Source: Ferrithrix thermotolerans DSM 19514 (GTDB lineage: Bacteria > Actinomycetota > Acidimicrobiia > Acidimicrobiales > CAIXPF01). Taken from it: 64,000 nucleotides of DNA. Shown here piece after piece: positions 60,388-64,000 of the stretch; position 1 is the first letter of the stretch; each line of letters begins with the position of its first letter. The notes under the pieces are model-generated. The model had not been told where the DNA came from and ran no database searches. It was given only the letters and a program-made list of their open reading frames with translations. The position numbers and the translations under genes were made by a program. Where the stretch lies: the NCBI GenBank assembly GCA_945906305.1, contig CAMDQT010000002.1, positions 1 to 64,000 of the forward strand, read 5' to 3'.

Positions 60388-60399
60388 GACGCTGAGGTC
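60372..60399. terminator. Hairpin over the LLM stop codon
   Basis: GACCTCAGCG (60372-60381) and CGCTGAGGTC (60390-60399) are perfect inverted repeats with an 8-nt loop that contains the TAG stop. It lies in the convergent gap before the dienelactone hydrolase. No T-run follows. Confidence 0.5.
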
Positions 60400-60435
60400 A
60401 TACACCGCCACCAGGCTGCGGTGCGCGGCCATCGG

Positions 60436-61176
60436 TCAGCCGAGCACCCGCCGATACAACGCGATGAGGCGTTCCCAGTGGCGCTCCGCGGCCGTCTTAT
60501 CGAAACACCACCGCTGCGGGAAGGCGAAGCCGTGGTGGACCTCAGGTTGGATCTCGAGTTCGCCCCGAACGCCGGATCGCTCGAAATGGCCCCGCAATTC
60601 CGCCACCATCTCCGGCGGGGCGAGGTTGTCGTGCTCGGCACAGCTGATGTAGATCTCGCCGCTGATACGGCCGAGGTTGAGATGGGGGCTCTCCTCGGCG
60701 TCGCTCACCAGCCAGGTGCCGTAGAAGGAGGCGGCGGCTCGCACCCGGTCGGGAAAGCGGGCGGCGGCGGCGAGGGCGTAAGGGCCGCTCATGCAGTAAC
60801 CATGGGCGCCGATGGGCCCGGGACGCACCTCGGGGCGACCGTCGAGGTAGGTCATGATGTCGGCGATATCTTCCATGACGGGAGGTATGGTCATCTTCGT
60901 GCGGATGGCCCGCATCCGCCGGTAGTCGTCGCTGCCTTCGCTGAGCACGTCGGCTCCGAACAGGCTGTCACGCCCCGCCCGGTAGTACAGGTTTGGCAGC
61001 ACCACTACGTAGCCGACGCTGGCCAGACGCCGAGCCATGTCGCGTAGCTCTTCCCGGACCCCGGGCGCGTCCATGAGCAGCAGCACGGCCGGATGCGGCC
61101 CACCACGTTCAGGGTGGCACAGAAAGCTGGCCATGGCCCCGGCCCGGGTGAGAATGTCCACGTCTTGTTCGATCAT
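60436..61176 (-). CDS. Dienelactone hydrolase family protein
   Basis: A 246-residue alpha/beta hydrolase of the DLH family, where Cys replaces Ser as nucleophile: GAHGYCMSGPYAL (Cys 128). The oxyanion region is LLLMDAPGVREELRDMARRLASVGYVVVLPNLYY (shown in part), with the catalytic Asp/His in the C-terminal ISCAEHDNLAPPE and HHGFAFPQ. It probably opens a lactone or thiol ester in aromatic or acyl catabolism. AGGAGT precedes the ATG. It is downstream of citrate synthase on the same strand, with direct repeats in the gap. Confidence 0.87.
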   Translation of the reverse strand: MIEQDVDILTRAGAMASFLCHPERGGPHPAVLLLMDAPGVREELRDMARRLASVGYVVVLPNLYYRAGRDSLFGADVLSEGSDDYRRMRAIRTKMTIPPVMEDIADIMTYLDGRPEVRPGPIGAHGYCMSGPYALAAAARFPDRVRAAASFYGTWLVSDAEESPHLNLGRISGEIYISCAEHDNLAPPEMVAELRGHFERSGVRGELEIQPEVHHGFAFPQRWCFDKTAAERHWERLIALYRRVLG

Positions 61177-61204
61177 GGGTCACTCCTGCTCGCGGTGATC
61201 TGCT

Positions 61205-61238
61205 GTGAAGTCATTCCGTAGGTGAAGTCATTCCGTGG
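61205..61238. repeat. 17-bp direct repeat between citrate synthase and dienelactone hydrolase
   Basis: GTGAAGTCATTCCGTAG (61205-61221) is followed at once by GTGAAGTCATTCCGTGG (61222-61238), 16 of 17 identical. It lies 10 bp after the citrate synthase stop on the minus strand. Confidence 0.85.
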
Positions 61239-61247
61239 GCCGATTCG

Positions 61248-62300
61248 TCAGTAGGGCGATTCGCCGGCGTAGGGCTCGCCGACGTAATAGGCCGCCGGCC
61301 TGATGATCTTGCGTTCGGTGGCCTGTTCGAGGATGTGGGCGCACCAGCCCACGATCCGGGCGGTGGCGAATGTGGCGGTGAACGAGGAGCGTGGGATGGA
61401 GCACCCTTCCAGCACGATCGGTGCATATAAGTCCACGTTGGCCCCGAGGCGTCTCCCGGCGAGGACCTCAGCAGCAGCCGCCTCCACGGCGACCGCTAGG
61501 CGATAGCGCTCCGGCGAGAGCGTGGCGCACACCTCTCGCAGTACTGGCGCCCGGGGGTCGGTGCGGCGGTAGACGGCATGGCCGAAGCCGACGATGCGTT
61601 CACGTGATGCCAGCGCGTTGCGCATCCACGGAGCGGCCTGTTCCGGCTCGCCGATGGCATCGAGCATGTCCAGGACCCGGCTTTGCACCGCCCCATGGCG
61701 GGGACCGCTCAACGCGGCGTACGCCGCGGTGACACAGGCCCCGAGGTCCGCACCGGTGGAAGCCACCACTCGCGCCGTGAAGGCCCCCGCATTGAAACCG
61801 TGTTCGATGGTGAGACAGGCGTACGTTTCCAATGCCCGCACCGCCTCGGGAGAGACCGGCCCGCCGGTAAGCATGTGGAGGTAGCCGGCGATGTAGCCCA
61901 CGCCGGGTTCGGGTTGCACTAGTTCGCGGCGGGCCACAGAGGCCGCGATTGCGGGGAAGGCGGAGATCAAGCGAACCGCGTCGGCACGTCGTTGGTTGGT
62001 GTCGATGTCAACGAGCGGACGTAGGCCCAAGATGGCGGCGTAGGCGGACACCGCGGTGCGCAGGTCGCCGAGGCGAAGGACCGGCTCAAGTTCGGCGGGC
62101 AGGGTGACTGCTTCGATGGCGCGTTCGCCCCGGTCGTCGAGGACCAGCGATGCCACGGCCTCGAAGCTCGACGTTCGGGCCAGGTCGATCGCTGACCGGC
62201 CACGGTAGTGGTAGGCCCCCTGCTCGCCGAGTACGTCACCGATACGGGTCGCGGTGACCGCGACCCCGGCCAGACCTTCTGGTACGTCGATCAGCTCCAC
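61248..62300 (-). CDS. Citrate synthase / 2-methylcitrate synthase family
   Basis: A 350-residue citrate synthase-type enzyme that condenses acetyl-CoA (or propionyl-CoA) with oxaloacetate. The catalytic triad is visible: His 202 (GPRHGAV), His 241 (GFGHAVYRRTDPRAP) and Asp 290 (GANVDLYAP). EHGFNAGAFTARVVAST is the family helix before it. PRHGAV differs from the usual PLHGGA, and the chain is about 25 residues shorter than most CitA/PrpC, so substrate preference is uncertain. GTG at 62300 follows a TAACCT box by 6 nt. It is divergent from an LLM gene. Confidence 0.9.
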   Translation of the reverse strand: MELIDVPEGLAGVAVTATRIGDVLGEQGAYHYRGRSAIDLARTSSFEAVASLVLDDRGERAIEAVTLPAELEPVLRLGDLRTAVSAYAAILGLRPLVDIDTNQRRADAVRLISAFPAIAASVARRELVQPEPGVGYIAGYLHMLTGGPVSPEAVRALETYACLTIEHGFNAGAFTARVVASTGADLGACVTAAYAALSGPRHGAVQSRVLDMLDAIGEPEQAAPWMRNALASRERIVGFGHAVYRRTDPRAPVLREVCATLSPERYRLAVAVEAAAAEVLAGRRLGANVDLYAPIVLEGCSIPRSSFTATFATARIVGWCAHILEQATERKIIRPAAYYVGEPYAGESPY

Positions 62301-62306
62301 TGACGT

Positions 62307-62312
62307 AGGTTA
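62307..62312 (-). promoter_or_regulatory. TANNNT -10 box, leaderless start
   Basis: On the minus strand TAACCT lies 6 nt before the GTG at 62300 of citrate synthase. Confidence 0.5.
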
Positions 62313-62455
62313 GCGAGAGTGGACGCTCCGGTTGGGTGGTGTCCTTGCCCGGCGCGTTGAATGCTCGACGCGAGCCCCGGCAAGTCGCCTCTGGCGCACG
62401 GCGCGTGCCAGGCTTCAGGCCTCGGCGGAAGGCCGGGCAGGGGAGGAGCGCGATC

Positions 62456-63346
62456 GTGGCACGGGGTTTGGAGTTCGGGTGGTTGTCACCGGTGATTGGC
62501 AACCAATGGAGCGACCATCAGCCGATCGTGTTGCACCAGCAGCGCCACATCCTGCCGACCGCGCTGGCGCATTTCGATTCGCTGTGGGTGGCCGATCACT
62601 TCTACGGCTTCGACACCAAAACCGATCCGTTCATGGAAGGTTGGACCACGCTCACCTGGCTGGCGGCGAAGTTCCCTAACGTGGCGCTTTGCCATCACGT
62701 TCTGGGCCACGGCTACCGTCCGCCGGCGCTGACGGCCAAAATGGCCGCCACCCTGCAGGTGCTGTCGGAGGGCCGGTTCATCCTCGGCATCGGCGCCGGT
62801 TGGCGCGCGAAGGAGTACCTGGCTTATGGCTACGACTTCCCCCGTCCGCCGGTGCGTTTCGCCCAGTTGGAAGAGGTGGTGAAGATCTGCCGACTGATGT
62901 GGACGGAGGACGAGCCCTCCTTCGAGGGAAGGTACTACCGCATTGATGGTGCCGCCGCGCCACCCAAGCCCGACCCCATTCCGCCTATCTGCATCGGTGC
63001 CTCAGGTGAAAAGGTGGGCCTGCCCCTAGCTGGTCGACTGGCGGACATCTGGAACGGCACGACCCGAGGCACCGAGGATGATTGGCGGCGCCGCGTGGAC
63101 ATCGTGATGAGCGCCGCGGTGGCCGCAGGCCGGGACCCCGCGGCTATCCAGGTGAGCACGACCTTGGAGCGGGCGCTGCCCGCCAGCGACGCCGAGTCCG
63201 CCGAGTTCCTGGAGCTGTTGCAGCGTTGGTACGACCTCGGGATTCGGCATTTCGTGCTCGACTTCGGACATCCTTCCGATGCTGAGCCGGTGCTGCGCTT
63301 CGTGGAGCAGGTGCTCAACCCGATGCGCGCAGCTCGGGGCGCGTGA
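62456..63346 (+). CDS. LLM class F420/flavin-dependent oxidoreductase
   Basis: A 296-residue luciferase-like protein. LEFGWLSPVIGNQWSDHQPIVLH starts it (partly shown), with SLWVADHFYGFD, LCHHVLGHGYRPPALTAKMAATLQVLSEGRFILGIGAGW (in part), RFAQLEEVVKICRLMW and PPICIGASGEKVGLPLAGRLADIWN as the family landmarks. It probably uses F420 or FMN. The substrate is unknown. GTG at 62456 follows GGGGAGGAG at a good distance; the frame open from 62336 is not needed. It ends 14 nt before the class C hydrolase, so the two may be co-transcribed. Confidence 0.85.
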   Translation: MARGLEFGWLSPVIGNQWSDHQPIVLHQQRHILPTALAHFDSLWVADHFYGFDTKTDPFMEGWTTLTWLAAKFPNVALCHHVLGHGYRPPALTAKMAATLQVLSEGRFILGIGAGWRAKEYLAYGYDFPRPPVRFAQLEEVVKICRLMWTEDEPSFEGRYYRIDGAAAPPKPDPIPPICIGASGEKVGLPLAGRLADIWNGTTRGTEDDWRRRVDIVMSAAVAAGRDPAAIQVSTTLERALPASDAESAEFLELLQRWYDLGIRHFVLDFGHPSDAEPVLRFVEQVLNPMRAARGA

Positions 63347-63360
63347 GAGGATTTGCGGCC

Positions 63361-64000
63361 ATGAACGTGATGGATCGTCCCGAGTTGGTTGGGCTGAGCG
63401 CGTCGCGCCTGGCCCGTATCGAAACCTTCTTCCAGCGCAACTACATCGATACCGGCAAGCTGGCGGGGGTGGTGAGCCTGGTGGCCCGGCGGGGCGAGGT
63501 CGCGCATCTTTCAGCACTCGGCCGTCGCGATATCGCAACGGGCGCGCCGATGACTGCCGGAACCATCTTTCGGATCTACTCCATGACCAAGCCCATCGTT
63601 TCGGTGGCGTTGCTTTCCCTTTACGAGGAGGGCCTGTTCCAACTCGACGATCCGGTGTCCCGGTTCATCCCGTCGTGGGCCGGGCTAAAGGTCTTCTTCG
63701 ACGGTACGCCCGACAGCTACAGCGTGAGCTTCCCCGAACGCGAGATGCAGATCCGGGACCTACTCACCCACACCTCGGGGCTCACGTACGGGTTCATGAA
63801 TCGCCACCCCCTCGATGCGCTGTACCGCCGGCGGGGTGTGGAGCGAGAGGGCTCGGCGACGCTGCAGGAGATGATCGACAAGCTCGCCGATTTGCCGCTG
63901 CGCTTCTCGCCGGGGACGCAGTGGTCCTACTCCGTTGCCACTGACGTGTGCGGCTATCTGTGCGAGGTCATCTCCGGTCGTCCGCTCGACGAGTTCCTCG
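63361..64000 (+). CDS. Class C beta-lactamase-family serine hydrolase, 3' truncated by window
   Basis: 213 codons are visible, with no stop before the window ends. The protein starts MNVMDRPELVGLSASRLARI, the usual opening of esterase-like members. SMTK at 74-77 is the SxxK catalytic pair and YSV at 190-192 stands where Y-x-N is expected, as in EstB-type esterases and many actinobacterial serine hydrolases. LLTHTSGLTYGF is the typical substrate-loop segment. There is no signal peptide, so it is probably a cytoplasmic esterase or lipid hydrolase rather than a true beta-lactamase. GAGAGGA precedes the ATG. Confidence 0.88.
   Translation, partial: MNVMDRPELVGLSASRLARIETFFQRNYIDTGKLAGVVSLVARRGEVAHLSALGRRDIATGAPMTAGTIFRIYSMTKPIVSVALLSLYEEGLFQLDDPVSRFIPSWAGLKVFFDGTPDSYSVSFPEREMQIRDLLTHTSGLTYGFMNRHPLDALYRRRGVEREGSATLQEMIDKLADLPLRFSPGTQWSYSVATDVCGYLCEVISGRPLDEFL

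Noticed and set aside
1-64000. tRNA, rRNA, CRISPR array, insertion sequence or prophage
   Set aside because: No cloverleaf, repeat-spacer array, transposase, integrase or terminal inverted repeat was recognised on either strand. The short tandem repeats have two to four units and no spacers.

Overview
The window is high-GC bacterial chromosome, densely packed, with gaps between genes almost always under 200 bp. It looks like an actinobacterium, probably of the Acidimicrobiia (Ilumatobacter-like). This is an inference from gene content: three luciferase-like F420/flavin oxidoreductases, a DUF3039 protein, a Cys-free type B L31, a GAF/degenerate-GGDEF protein, many acyl-CoA enzymes, and many genes starting 5-8 nt after a TANNNT -10 box, the hallmark of leaderless actinobacterial mRNAs. 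I see no rRNA, tRNA, CRISPR array, insertion sequence or prophage. No gap between genes exceeds 300 bp.

Layout. 1-6.2 kb: the C-terminus of a primary-type sigma factor, a Bax inhibitor-1-like membrane protein, a ThDP enzyme, flavodoxin, FmdB zinc ribbon, purine nucleoside phosphorylase, a THUMP-type rRNA methyltransferase and a CinA-C amidase. 6.2-11.3 kb (minus strand): Pgi, 6-phosphogluconate dehydrogenase, a phytoene-desaturase-like FAD enzyme and a methyltransferase. 11.4-13.9 kb (minus): dihydropyrimidinase, alpha/beta hydrolase and a tiny membrane protein. 14-22 kb (plus): fused indolepyruvate:ferredoxin oxidoreductase, then a catabolic run (SDR, LLM oxidoreductase, crotonase, acyl-CoA carboxylase beta subunit). 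22-28 kb: a NYN/OST-HTH RNA-binding protein, a TauE exporter, an N-carbamoyl amidase and a DinG-family helicase. 28-36 kb: an orphan molybdenum hydroxylase large subunit, an HxlR regulator, a tandem-domain CoA-transferase and aconitase. 36-42 kb (minus): a TAP-like peptidase, HrpB, a carboxymuconolactone decarboxylase and a beta-propeller lipoprotein. 42.4-46 kb (plus): a small FtsH-tail-like ORF, DedA, an SOS-box-controlled small protein and a dimethylformamidase-like protein. 46-64 kb: SerB, DUF3039, L31, crotonase, ValS, a second beta-propeller, an acyl-CoA ligase, GAF/GGDEF, CysS, a secreted His/Gly-tailed protein, NTF2-like, cupin, LLM, dienelactone hydrolase and citrate synthase, then another LLM and a truncated class C beta-lactamase-family hydrolase.

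The genes combine central carbon metabolism (Pgi, Gnd, aconitase, citrate synthase, IOR) with catabolism of acyl-CoA thioesters, pyrimidines/hydantoins and amides, plus translation and DNA-repair housekeeping. The most unusual items are: a perfect LexA/SOS box over the promoter of an unknown 114-aa protein just upstream of a dimethylformamidase-like gene; a stand-alone ORF resembling only the tail of FtsH; an SDR with no catalytic Tyr/Lys; a two-domain CoA-transferase that keeps the catalytic Asp only in its second half; and a NYN nuclease with two OST-HTH domains and an RGG-rich tail.
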